A stretch of DNA of 64,000 bases, taken from assembly GCF_002776525.5 (NCBI RefSeq), contig NC_045449.1, positions 6,387,102 through 6,451,101 on the forward strand. The letters run 5' to 3'. Under the pieces are notes generated by a model. The model was not told the DNA's origin and ran no database searches. It saw only the letters and a list, made by a program, of their open reading frames with translations. A program made the position numbers and the translations under genes. Below, one piece after another: positions 22,701-31,640 of the stretch. Origin of the DNA: Piliocolobus tephrosceles. Taxonomy: Eukaryota; Chordata; Mammalia; Primates; Cercopithecidae. How positions within the stretch are numbered: position 1 is the first letter of the stretch; each line of letters opens with the position of its first letter.

Positions 22701-25700
22701 TGAATAGAGGGCTTAATACATGCTTCTAAGATAGTAACTTCCAAGACAGGAAAGGTTTGCTATCTACACACTAAAAATACACAGTTGCTCTAATTGTTGG
22801 CTGCTTATGCTAGAATGCTCTATTCACACCTGCCCTGGCTAACTCCCTTTCATGACAGCATTAGTAGTTAAAAGGAACCAGGATATAAGTTCCAGCCGGG
22901 TGGCCTTTAACAAGGTACTTAACCTCTCTAAGGTTCAGTTTCTTCAACTGTAAAATAATGTGACAACCAAGAGAATGGTCTCAAGTAGCATTTAGTCAAT
23001 AACTAGAATTTAGACATGCAGTGATTACATTAGAATACATTAGATGACAATAAAGAATCATACTCAGATAGGCTACATGTCAACAAGACGAAACAGAAGC
23101 AGTATAAAAGGGAAGTTCCGCATTTGGTGTTTTTAAAAATAAACAAGATAGGGAGAACATTGATGAAAATAAGAACTGAAGGATTTTAATTGACATAATG
23201 CTCCCAGCAAGTCTACAATGTGATCCTCTCCCCACTCCTACCCGCAAAAGTAATATAAACAAGTTGAATTAATAGAGGTATATGTCCACATGAAGAAAAG
23301 AAAGGACCTCTGGCCCACTGTACTCTGACCACACATGAGGGCCTGTGTTTAGTTCTTGGCTGAACTGCACAAAGTACAACTGCCAAACATCCGATGGAGG
23401 GAACCTGAACTCCTGGACACCATGGCACAACGGCTGAGGGTAGTTGAGAAAAACAGATGGAGAGAGATGTTATAGTGGCACCTACTGGCTGTCAATGAAG
23501 CAGGCCAAGTGGTAGAAAGTGTCTCTTCCACCAGGTGGAAAGCAGCTAGTAGTGACAGCTGCTCTCAGCTTCAGCCAGTTGTTGACTTGGGAGAATTAAG
23601 ATTTATGGTTACTAGATCTTCCACATTTGAAAGAGTAGCGGGAAATCTGCATTTGTTATATAAAACTTTCTGATCTTCAAATGTTGGCAAGTATTAAAAA
23701 AAAAAAAATTAAAATCTTCTGCAGACTGAATAAAATGCCAAAAAGGGGCTAATCTGCAATCTCTCTTGAATGTAAGTATCTGGAAGGTTGTTGTCCTCAA
23801 GAGGGTATAGAATGGTTCTAGCTTAACCTGGGACAACCAAGTTATCAAAATTAATGTCACCAGTAGTGGGACAAATAGACTTCATGTGACTGCAGACAGA
23901 TGAAGGATAACACTACAATGAGACTAGAGCTACAAGGAGAGACATTATATCACACTATAAGGAAGAACTTTCTAACATCTGGCTAACAATCGAATCAGCT
24001 GTCCCTGACAGAGTAACATGGGCTCAATGAAAGTCTCCAGAGTGTAGATGACCATCTCTCGGCAACCTTGTGGGTAAAATTAAACTTGTTGGTGGCTAAG
24101 GCTTCCAACACTGAGTCTGTAAATCTACATACATACAACATTCGTTGAAATCTATTTTTCTTAAAAGTCTTGTCTTTGGATTATTAAATGGATAAAAAGC
24201 CAGAAAAGGTGCAAAGGGTCCTGCAGGCAACATAAGATGTATATGCTTCGTGAGTCAACTGTTATTGGACACAGAAAAGTGACTTCCAAACAAGTTTGAA
24301 ACATTTTCCTCTCAAACTTTTTTTTTTTTTTAAAGGTTCACTATTGCTTTCTCCCTGCTTAAGACAAAGCAGGCGTGAGTTCAAGGTGGTTTTTTTTTGT
24401 TTTGTTTTTTTGTTTTTTTAAATCATTAAAAGGGAATTGCTTTGTGGTTATATGCTTCTTGCAACTCAGTAAGCCTTAACAGGAAAGTGTCTGCTGAATG
24501 ACCTGAATGGTAAATATATATATATATATATAAATGAGTTAATGCATATGAAGCATTTAGCACTGTTCCTGGCACATAAGAGGCCTTAAATAAAAGATGG
24601 CAACTCTAAGACTCAGGTTAAGATCACCTCCTCCAAATAACCCCAGAAACACCTTCCTTACAGATACCCTCTTTTAATTTCAGCCATGGCTTATGTCACT
24701 ACATTTACAGATTGTGAGTTCTTCGGGACCAGAAACCTGGTGAGATGGGGAGGGTGGTGAAAGACAAGGTCAGACAAGGCAGGGCCAGATCATATAGGGT
24801 TTTAGCCCAAGAAAAGAGACTGGATTTTATTCTGCATGGTATGGAAAGTCATTGAAAGGTTCTAAGCAAGAAAGTAAAGTGTTCTGATTTACAGTTTTAA
24901 ATGATTAAGTTGGTTTCTGTGTAGAAAGCTGTTTTGCTTGGTTTGGTTTGGGGTGGAGAGGGGGGCAGGAAGGTAAAAGTGGAAGCAGAGATAACCAGGG
25001 AGTAGATTACTGCAGTGATACAAGTTAGAGATAAGGGTGTCTTGTATTAAGATGGTGACAACGAAAAGAAGTGGAGAGATTCCAAATACATTTTTGCCAA
25101 TGTGAAACGAAGAAATCTATTATAAAGTATACACATGCTTAGGATTATAAAAATTAAACTTACTTTAGATACTTGGCATATTCTGGGTCTTTCCAGTAAA
25201 GCAAGTATTTAAGATAATTAACAAAAGCTTTGTCTTTGAAGTAACCTCTTTGGGCAAGAACTGAAAAGCATTAAAAAAAAAAAAAAAAAGTCTGTAGGTC
25301 AAACCAATCTTTATGCTTTGTTACCCCTAATGTAAAGGATCTATTTACATAAAACCCCCACCACCAACACACATTGAATTCAAAACACAAATCCCAGTGC
25401 GCAATTATATCTGTATACCAGCAATGTAATGTCATTCAATTGAGAATGTGTAAAAGTAGATACTATTTTGAATTGCAACCCTTCTGTCACAAATCATTAA
25501 TAGCTACTCAATTTAATGAGGTGCTTAACAACTTACAATTAAGGTAATTTGGGTTGGCTAAACATTGCACAAATTCCAACTCCAACTGAAACCGAAGTCG
25601 ATTTCCAGCATCATCTAGGAGACAAGACAGCAAAAATCATGGAAAGTAAGGGTCACTGCATATAATGCTGATTTGTAGTAAGGAGAGAGCAATAAAGAAA

Positions 25701-26462
25701 CCTGACTAATGCTGAGATGGTCTTCCTAAACTGGGAGTGGGGGGAGAAAAACCTTTCTTCGAAATCTAAGAAAAGCGGAGCCCTGATTAAAAGGAGTTAG
25801 AAGTTTCTCTAAAATTAAAGAGAAACCATCAAAGAAAGCAGCAACACAAACGGAGAATTCCTACCACTCGTGGGCCACTATGTAGGAATTTTAACAGTGA
25901 TCACTAAAGTAGGCTGTAACAACTATGGCTTCCCCTATTTTAATAATGCGTTATAAGAATTGTTAACAGTGATTACGTTTTGCAAAAGCTACGTGCTGAA
26001 TCAGTTAAGAAAAAGTTAGGATGCAAGAGACTGCGGAGAGCCTAAAAGATCATGGAGCGTATGCATATAAGAAGCACCAGTAGCAGAATGATACATAAAG
26101 TCCGGCGACGATATTTCAAACTTAGGCAAGCTCATGTGAGAAGCAGAAAACCAATCAAGGAGGACACGGTTTAACACACAAGTCCTCTCCCTTAGTCTCA
26201 GCCACGCCAGGGAGCTGGTGGGGTGGTGTCTGAATAGCAAACATGTGCGAACAAACCAAATTAGGAAAACTGCAAAGAGTACCTTAGTCTTTCTAGACGC
26301 TACAAGAGCCTTCTCACCTCCTCGTCCAAATATTAACCCTGCCAAGAGTAAGGCCTGGAAGGAGGCCACGGGGAAGCGGTCTGGGCCGAGGGGAGTTCCA
26401 TCTGCGAAGACTCCAACATCACAGAGCTACTCACCTGTCTCCATAGCGACGGCAGCGGCCAT
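19514..26462 (-). CDS. MED31: MED31 (Mediator subunit 31, Soh1), complete coding region
   Basis: Four coding exons on the minus strand: 26462-26435, 25614-25537, 25260-25164 and 19706-19514. They total 396 nt, giving 131 residues and a stop, the known length. The start is MAAAVAMETDDAGNRLRFQL. The Soh1 core is carried by exons 2-4: NPNYLN, then FLAQRGYFKDKAFVNYLKYL, then YPQCLHMLELLQYEHFRKEL. A Gln-rich tail (EQQQQNNTSGK) closes it. Known role: conserved subunit of the Mediator middle module, contacting MED7 at the knob and helping RNA polymerase II initiation. The start codon lies in a CpG-rich promoter shared with C17orf100. The 5.5 kb last intron contains a solo LTR5. A second copy of the promoter and exon 1 lies 3.4 kb upstream. 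Confidence 0.98.
20160..21480 (+). repeat. Old L1 3'UTR (L1M-type)
   Basis: Paralogous to 6480-8510: both contain GAGAGGGCCTAGAA-type and ACTTCATGTGACTGCAG-like or related blocks in the same order. Ends in a TTTGTAAGTGAAATTATTTCA-like block typical of old L1 3' ends. Confidence 0.5.
21169..21311 (+). repeat. 48-bp tandem repeat, three copies
   Basis: Copies start at 21169, 21217 and 21264 (CCTAGACTGGATCC / CCTAGACTAAAGCC / CCTAGACTGGATCC), each ending CCCCAGCAGGACAAC. Copies 1 and 3 are more alike than copy 2. Confidence 0.95.
21515..22485 (+). mobile_element. Solo LTR, LTR5-type (ERVK, HML-2)
   Basis: A 971-bp LTR beginning TGTGGGGAAAAG and ending in CTTCA, flanked by 5-bp target duplications GGAAG (21510-21514 and 22486-22490). 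Contains the AATAAA signal near 22305 and the TTTCTCTATACTTTGTCTAT block of HML-2 LTRs. No internal retroviral genes remain, so it arose by LTR-LTR recombination. It lies in MED31 intron 3, antisense to that gene. Confidence 0.93.
22860..23010 (+). repeat. MIR fragment
   Basis: GGTACTTAACCTCTCTAAGG and CTGTAAAATAATG blocks match the MIR core. Confidence 0.65.
23834..23909 (+). repeat. 76-bp copy of 21005-21080
   Basis: Matches 21005-21080 at all but four of 76 positions. Similarity starts and stops abruptly; flanks are unrelated. Confidence 0.9.
24510..24595 (+). repeat. (TA)n and MIR 3' end
   Basis: A TATATATA tract at about 24514-24531, then GAGTTAATGCATATGAAGCA and GTTCCTGGCACATAA, the end of a MIR. 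Confidence 0.65.
24720..25070 (+). repeat. Ancient dispersed repeat, family not named
   Basis: Blocks such as GGCAGGGCCAGATCATATAG and AGACTGGATTTTATTCTG recur in related form at 28490-28770, so this is an old multicopy element. I cannot name the family with confidence. Confidence 0.5.
25164..25260 (-). CDS. MED31: MED31 exon 3
   Basis: 97 nt; acceptor TTTTCAG, donor AAA|GTAAGT; encodes FLAQRGYFKDKAFVNYLKYL and beyond. Confidence 0.97.
25537..25614 (-). CDS. MED31: MED31 exon 2
   Basis: 78 nt; acceptor TCTCCTAG, donor AATT|GTAAGT; encodes DDAGNRLRFQLELEFVQCL onward. Confidence 0.97.
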
Positions 26463-26715
26463 AACAAACGAAGATACCAAAACGCCACCAGCCTGGCGGA
26501 GCAAAAGCCCAGAGTGGCGGGGGAAGTTCCGGAAACCACGGCTCTCTCTTCCGGTCCCGGGGCACTGTGGGATATGGGGCCGGGCGGCTCCGCCCATCCC
26601 CGGCCAGCCTTGGGATGGCTCCACCCGCCCTGGCTCCAAAATAGCGAGGGGGCGGGGCCCGGGCCGTGGGAGCGCCTGAGGGGCAGGAGCCTAGTGTTTT
26701 TAGCCTTCGAAGGAC
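25815..26715. repeat. Segmental duplication, copy 1 (MED31 promoter, exon 1, 5' intron 1)
   Basis: Aligns by eye with 29145-30082 in the same orientation over about 900 bases. It includes MED31 exon 1 and its donor, the CpG-rich promoter and about 600 bases of intron 1. Confidence 0.93.
26435..26462 (-). CDS. MED31: MED31 exon 1 (coding part)
   Basis: 28 nt, MAAAVAMET plus one base; donor ACAG|GTGAGT. Confidence 0.97.
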
Positions 26716-26848
26716 CATGGTGTTTCCACGTCATCGTGTTGTGGCGCTCCCGGCTATGGCAGTACCGTAGTTTTCCTCTCTTCTGCCTGCGGTGACCGTT
26801 GGGCAGTGGGGTGCCCCGAGGCCTCCCTGGCCCCCTCACGCCGGCAGA
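26463..26848. promoter_or_regulatory. Divergent promoter MED31/C17orf100
   Basis: 386 CpG-rich bases between two opposed start codons. ETS-like TTCCGG motifs lie near 26527 and 26549, a GC box (GGGGGCGGGGC) near 26648, and a CRE-like ACGTCA near 26729. No TATA box seen. Confidence 0.75.
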
Positions 26849-27196
26849 ATGGCCTCAGCCCGAGGGGCCAAGCAGTCTTCTCCCCGGGTGGGGACCACTC
26901 GCTACACAGAGACGTCCACGGTCCGCGTGGAGACCTCGTCCCACCGCGTGGAGACGTCGTCCCGGCGGGTGGAGACCTCCCAGCGCCGCAGCGAGGGGCC
27001 CTCCCTCTCCCCCTCGGGGAAGCGGCTCCCTGGCATCCTCGAGGCGTCCTCCCGGCACGTGGAATCCTCCTCGCAGCGCACGGAAACGACCTCCCGCCAC
27101 ATCAGGGCCTCGTCCCTGAGGGTGGAGACGTCTCTGCACTGCGCGGAGAGCCCAGCCCCGCGGGCCAAGCCGGCCGCCCGCCAGAACGAAAAATAG
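26849..27196 (+). CDS. C17orf100: C17orf100, uncharacterised 115-residue protein
   Basis: Single open frame from ATG 26849 (A at -3, G at +4, a strong context) to TAG at 27194-27196. The protein is basic and rich in Ser, Thr, Arg and Glu. Residues 26-46 are three 7-residue units, RVETSSH, RVETSSR and RVETSQR, encoded by three 21-bp tandem copies (26924-26986). Looser copies follow (HVESSSQ, RTETTSR, LRVETSL). No signal peptide, membrane segment or known domain is visible. It diverges from MED31 across a shared promoter, and synteny plus the N-terminus MASARGAKQSS support the name. The function is unknown. The frame continues upstream without a stop, but no upstream ATG is better placed. Confidence 0.88.
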   Translation: MASARGAKQSSPRVGTTRYTETSTVRVETSSHRVETSSRRVETSQRRSEGPSLSPSGKRLPGILEASSRHVESSSQRTETTSRHIRASSLRVETSLHCAESPAPRAKPAARQNEK

Positions 27197-27896
27197 GCCG
27201 ATGAGATGCTGCTTCCCAAAGGCCACCAAGGGGCCAGGGCCCTCAGCCAGGACAGAAAGGCTTCCAGTTGCCAGCCAGCCAGCTGCCAGGTGGACCAATC
27301 ATTTTCGGTTTCACGGAAACAAACCATAAATCAATGTAAGAAACAGCCAAGCCGCAGTTTCTGAACACAGCCAACGTTTATTGACCATCCTGCGTCTTGG
27401 ACCAGCCTACTTTTGACCCAGTGAACTATTTTCACTTGAAGCCAGCACAAAAGATTTTCATGCCCAGGATGCTGTCGAAATCGGGTTGATGGACAAAGAG
27501 GCTGTTTGAGCCTCTGAGCCAGGTGAGTTTGGGATCCACAGCCCTCAGAAGACCTTCACCCCTTAGGAACAGAGACCAAACTGAATTCATGACCTGTGGA
27601 ATGATTCCATGCCTGCTAAAAACTTGAGGGGCGAGGAACAGACTCATAAATTATTAGTGGCCTTTGTTTATGTTTCAAAGTAACTGGTGGTTTTCTTTAT
27701 GCTAAGTCTTTGTACCTGGCACTCCCAGGTACTTTTTTAAGGTAGGTTAGATGTAGTTAAAAATGACAGTAAACCCACCAGCAAGCAAAAATAATCTTAG
27801 AAGAGAAAGTGAGAGGAGGCCATTGAAACCTGGTCTGAGGTTTGAAGAAGATGGAGAAGAGTCATATTTATTGAGAATCTGCTCTGTGCCAGGTAC
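27197..27896 (+). other. C17orf100 3' flank
   Basis: Probably 3' UTR then single-copy sequence. No obvious AATAAA in the first 500 bases; no exon recognised. Confidence 0.5.
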
Positions 27897-28252
27897 TAGA
27901 TGCTCCTCCACTTACCATGGGGTTACCTCCCATTAAAACTATTGTAAGTTGAAAATATGGTAATTTGAAAAGGCACTTAATATCCCTAACCTACTAAACA
28001 TCATAGCTTAGCCTAGCCTACCTTAAACATGCTCAGAACACCTAAAGTTGAGCAAAATCATCTAACAGAAAGCCCATTGTATAATAAAATGTTGAATATC
28101 TCATGTAATTTATTGCATACTGTACTAAAAGTGAAAAACAATGGTTGTATGAGTGCTCAAAGTACTATTTGTACTGAATGTCGCTTTTGTACCATCATAA
28201 AGTCGAAAAATCATAAGTCAAACCATCTTAAGTTGGGGACTGCCTGTATTCT
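27897..28252. mobile_element. Tigger/MER2-type DNA transposon remnant
   Basis: Ends AGATGCTCCTCCACTTACCA and AAGTTGGGGACTGCCTGTA are the TcMar-Tigger termini. Internal blocks (AGCTTAGCCTAGCCTACCTT, ATCTCATGTAATTTATTGCA) match the non-autonomous deletion derivatives. No transposase frame. Confidence 0.85.
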
Positions 28253-28269
28253 GGGAACTTGGGCTATAG

Positions 28270-28770
28270 CAGTAAAAAAAGCAAAGTCCCAGCTGTAGTG
28301 GAGCTTACACTCTGGTGAAAAGGCAGACCAGCAATGACGAAACGAGACAATTTTCTATTGTGATTAGCACTATGAAGGAAATATATGGGTAATGTGATAG
28401 AGAATGGAAGTAAGGGGCTTCTTTTGATAAAATGGTCGGGGAAGGCCTTGCTGATTAGGTAACATTTAATCTGAGATATGTGTGAATGAACAGTGATCTG
28501 GAACATGTGCATTCTAGGCAGAAGAACAGCAAAGACAAAGGGTAGCTGGGAACAAGCTTTGAATGTTCAAGGAACAGAAAGAAGGCCAGTGTGGCTGGAG
28601 GGAGAGAGAGGCAATTATATAGACATGGAAGCAGAATGGAAGGGAGGAGTTAAAAGCAAGCAGGGGCCAGTCCACAGAAGGTCTTCTAAGCCACAGAAAG
28701 GAATTTGAGATTTATTCTAAGGTCAATAGGAAAACGTTGAAGGGTTTCCAACAGGGGAATGACATGATGC
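28270..28770 (+). repeat. Ancient dispersed repeat, family not named
   Basis: Blocks such as GTGGAGCTTACACTCTGGTG, GAACAGAAAGAAGGCCAGTG and GGATTTATTCTAAG-like sequence occur widely in mammalian genomes and recur at 24720-25070 and around 56185-56350. Confidence 0.5.
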
Positions 28771-28785
28771 CATTTACATTTTATG

Positions 28786-29035
28786 TGGGACAGTGGTCCT
28801 CAACTGAGTGTGATTTTGTCCCCCAGAGGATATATGGCAACCTCTAGAGACATTTTAGTTTGGTGGACAAGTTGGGGGAGGTGGGTAGCACATTGGGTGC
28901 TACTGGCACCTAGTGGGTAGAGGCCGGGGATGCCACCTCACATCCTACAGTGCACAGGTCGACACCCTTCCCTCTGCCAACAATGAAGAATCACTGTTCC
29001 CAAAATGTCAATAGTGCCGAGAAACACTGACAGTT
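28786..29035 (+). mobile_element. MER5A-type hAT-Charlie remnant
   Basis: CAGTGGTCCTCAACTGAGTG start, the GCTACTGGCACCTAGTGGGT core and an end near AGTGCCGAGAAACACTG match the non-autonomous MER5 elements. Confidence 0.85.
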
Positions 29036-29144
29036 CTAGCAGCTTGGAAAGCTAGAGCATGGTCCATTGGGACAGCATGCCACTTCTACATAGCAGGATT
29101 GTAGTGAGACCTAAGAAACAGTCATGGAAGAGGGTTGACTTTAA

Positions 29145-30082
29145 AGGTAAAGAGAAATCATTAAAGAAAACAGCAGCACAAATCGGACACAATACCTACC
29201 ACTTGTGGGCCACTGTGTAGGAATTTTAACAGTGATCACTAAGGTAGGCTGTAATAACTGTGACTTCCCCTATTTTAATAATGCATTGTAACAATTGTTA
29301 ACAGTGATTAAGTTTCGCAAAAGCTATGTGCTGAGTCCGTTAAGAAAAAAACTTAGGATGCAAACTGAACAAGAGACTCCAAAGAGCCTAAAAGATGATG
29401 GAGCATATGCATATGTAAGAAGCACAAGTAGCAGAATGATACACAAGTCTGGCGACGATATTTCAAACGTATGCAAGCTCCTGTGAGAAGCAGAAAACCA
29501 GCCAAGGACACGCTTTAAGACACAAGGAGAACATGCTTTAAGACACAAGTCCTCTCCCTTAGTCTCGCCCATGCTGGGAAGCTGGTGGGGTCGTGTTTGA
29601 ATAGCAAAGATGTGCGAACAAACCAAATTAGCAAAACTGCAGAGTACCTTAGCTTTTCCAGATGCTACAAGAGCCTTCTCTCCTCCGTGTCCAAATACTA
29701 ACCCTGCTGAGAGTGCGGCCCGGAAGGAGGCCCCGGGGAAGCGGAAGAAGGGTCTGTGCCAAGGAGAGTTCTGTCTTCGAAGACTCCAGGCTCAGAGTGC
29801 TACTCACCTGTCTCCATGGCGATGGCAGCGGCCATAACAAGCAAAGACACCGAATCGGCACCTGCCCAACAGAGGAAAAGCCTGGAGGGGCGTGAGAAGT
29901 TCCGGAAACCACGGCTTCCTCTTCGGGTCCCGGAGCATCCAGGAGTAAGGGGACGGTGGCTCCGGCCAGGCCCGCTCAGCCCGCGCTGGCTCCGGAATGG
30001 CGAGGGGGCGGTGCCGGGCTGTGGGAGCGCCTGTGGGGCAGGAGTCCAGGGAGGCAGAGACTTTAACCCTCAAAAGGAATAA
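29145..30082. repeat. Segmental duplication, copy 2 (second MED31 promoter and exon 1)
   Basis: Direct-orientation paralogue of 25815-26715, offset about 3.35 kb. C17orf100 lies between the copies. Several small indels; GC-box and TTCCGGAA promoter elements are kept. Confidence 0.93.
29808..29835 (-). pseudogene. Duplicated MED31 exon 1, start codon and donor intact
   Basis: 28 nt with the same layout as true exon 1: ATG at 29835, peptide MAAAIAMET (one Val to Ile change), then G|GTGAGT. If transcribed and spliced to exon 2 it would give nearly normal MED31. Whether it is used cannot be told from sequence, so it could be an alternative first exon or a relic. Confidence 0.7.
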
Positions 30083-30357
30083 GTCCCAGAGCCTGGCACA
30101 AAGAAGACAAGTGTGCAAAGCTGGTGGAATGAATTCGGTGGCCTAAATGTACCTTCCTCAAACGCCACGGCTGACTGGGTCTCCTCGCCCACTTCACCCT
30201 CTCTTGCAATCCAGCTTGTGAGGCGTGTGTGTCTATCTGTGTGACCGCGCTTGCCTTTAGATGGAGGCTGGCTTCCCAGCCATCGGGGCTTGCATACACG
30301 TGCATAAGTCCTACCCCTACCTCGCCTGCCTGCTGTACCAGGCGTTGGTTCCTTCTT
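30083..30357. other. Unassigned intergenic sequence
   Basis: Starts with a short L2-like AGAGCCTGGCACAAAGAAG block. Nothing else recognised. Confidence 0.4.
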
Positions 30358-30410
30358 CCTGCGTGTTTTCTGTCCAAATCCTTTTCTGATTTGGACAGAA
30401 AACACGCAGG
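30358..30410 (+). ncRNA. MIR4520-2: miR-4520 hairpin (palindromic; both strands, MIR4520-1/-2)
   Basis: A perfect inverted repeat: 23-nt arms at 30358-30380 and 30388-30410 around a 7-nt loop (CTTTTCT). The arms are CCTGCGTGTTTTCTGTCCAA and its complement TTGGACAGAAAACACGCAGG plus three bases, as in mature miR-4520-5p and -3p. Because the arms pair perfectly, the minus-strand transcript folds to an equivalent hairpin. miRBase, as I recall, lists the human locus as two overlapping precursors on opposite strands (MIR4520-1 minus, MIR4520-2 plus). Copy 1 of an L2-derived duplication begins immediately downstream. Confidence 0.92.
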
Positions 30411-30579
30411 TGGCACACAGTAAGCGCTTAATAAATTTTCCGGCTACCTGAACTCCTTGGAATTGAGGAGATGCTCCTGTGCGCCCCTCACTGCACAGAG
30501 CTCCCTTGTCTGGAAACTCAGCGGTCACCGGAGCGCCCGTCGACCCTCCCGCTTTCTCTATTTTAAAAAACCGTTTCAA
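30411..30579 (+). repeat. Local duplication B, copy 1 (L2-like start)
   Basis: TGGCACACAGTAAGCGCTTA (L2 3'-end-like) through GCTTTCTCTATTTTAAAAAA. Paralogous to 31122-31287; the pair is offset by about 710 bases. Confidence 0.88.
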
Positions 30580-31121
30580 CCGCTAGCGCTGTTGGATCTC
30601 TGACCTTTCGGGCTTTATCACCTAGGGTGGGGTGGGTGATGAGAGGGAAGGGATGGGGAGTCAAGGCAGGAGAACGCTCTCGATTTCCCGACCCACCTCC
30701 CGTCATATCTCATGTCATATCTACCTGGTGTTCTACCCGTTACTTTTTTTCTTCCGCGAAACCCCAAATTCCCATCACTGCTCTAGCCCTCTCCCAGATC
30801 CCCAAATCCGGATGTCTGTCTCAGGGAACGTCAAAGGAACAAGCCCGAACGAGGTCCTCCCCTCTTCCCACCTCCCAGCCCTCTCCTCCTGCCTCCCCCG
30901 GTGTCACACGCGCCTCCTCCCTCGCTTCACCTCCCTCTAAAGAATCCGGTGCAGTCAGTTCTAGACCCTGAGCATCTCCCGCGTCGCTGGCGAAGGGAGC
31001 CAGAAAGAGAGAAAATGCGCACGGAGCGGGTTGCGCCGCGACTCCGTGGTGAGGGGACGGGGCACGGAAGGTGGAAAGGCGCTCCCTTCTCCCTTTTTTC
31101 CTGCCTATGGTGGGCAGTTGG
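30580..31121. other. Spacer between local duplications
   Basis: GC-rich single-copy sequence with scattered CpG. No recognised gene. Short open frames (up to 114 codons) overlap in several frames and look incidental. Confidence 0.45.
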
Positions 31122-31287
31122 TGACACACAGTGAACGCTCAATAAATGTTTCCGCTACTCCATCTCCTTGGAATTAAGAGGATGCTCCTGGGCGCCCCTC
31201 ATTCCACACAGCTCTGGTGTCTGGAAACTGTGGTCGCCGGAGCCGTCGTCGGTCCTCCCGCTTTCTCTATTTTAAAAGCCATTTCAA
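31122..31287 (+). repeat. Local duplication B, copy 2
   Basis: TGACACACAGTGAACGCTCA through CTTTCTCTATTTTAAAAGCC. Lacks the miR-4520 hairpin: the corresponding upstream position reads TTCCTGCCTATGGTGGGCAG. Confidence 0.88.
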
Positions 31288-31364
31288 ACCTCCAGCGGCC
31301 TCGCCGCCTCTGCTGCAGACCTTCCAAGCCCTTCTGAAGCCAGAATGATTTCTCCCTAATTCAC

Positions 31365-31640
31365 TCCCCCTGCTTAACACATTCAAATGGCTCCCGCTTG
31401 TTCTCGGACCAAATCCAAAGCCCTTGGCGCCACCTTCGAGAGCCTCCGGACCTGCTGACTCCCCACACCTGGGCTCTGAGCTCCAGCTCCAAGATGCTGC
31501 TCGCCCTCCCATCCCCGCTGCTCGCTCTGCCCGGCGCGCCTTTCCCCTGCCTTCCCTTTCTCTCACTCTCCCTGGCTGAGCCCTCTCCGCCTCCAGGTCT
31601 CCGGGAAGGTTGTCCCCAGGCCGGTGGGGCCCCTGCAGGT
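31365..31640 (-). repeat. L2-like fragment
   Basis: CAAATGGCTCCCGCTTGTTC and CAAATCCAAAGCCCTTGGCG resemble the L2 3' region. Diverged; orientation inferred. Confidence 0.45.

Larger units (their letters stand above)
19707..25163 (-). other. MED31 intron 3
   Basis: Contains an old L1 3' end, a 48-bp tandem triplication, a solo LTR5, MIR remnants, a short (TA)n at 24514-24531 and an ancient dispersed repeat near 24720-25070. No further exon recognised. Confidence 0.7.
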
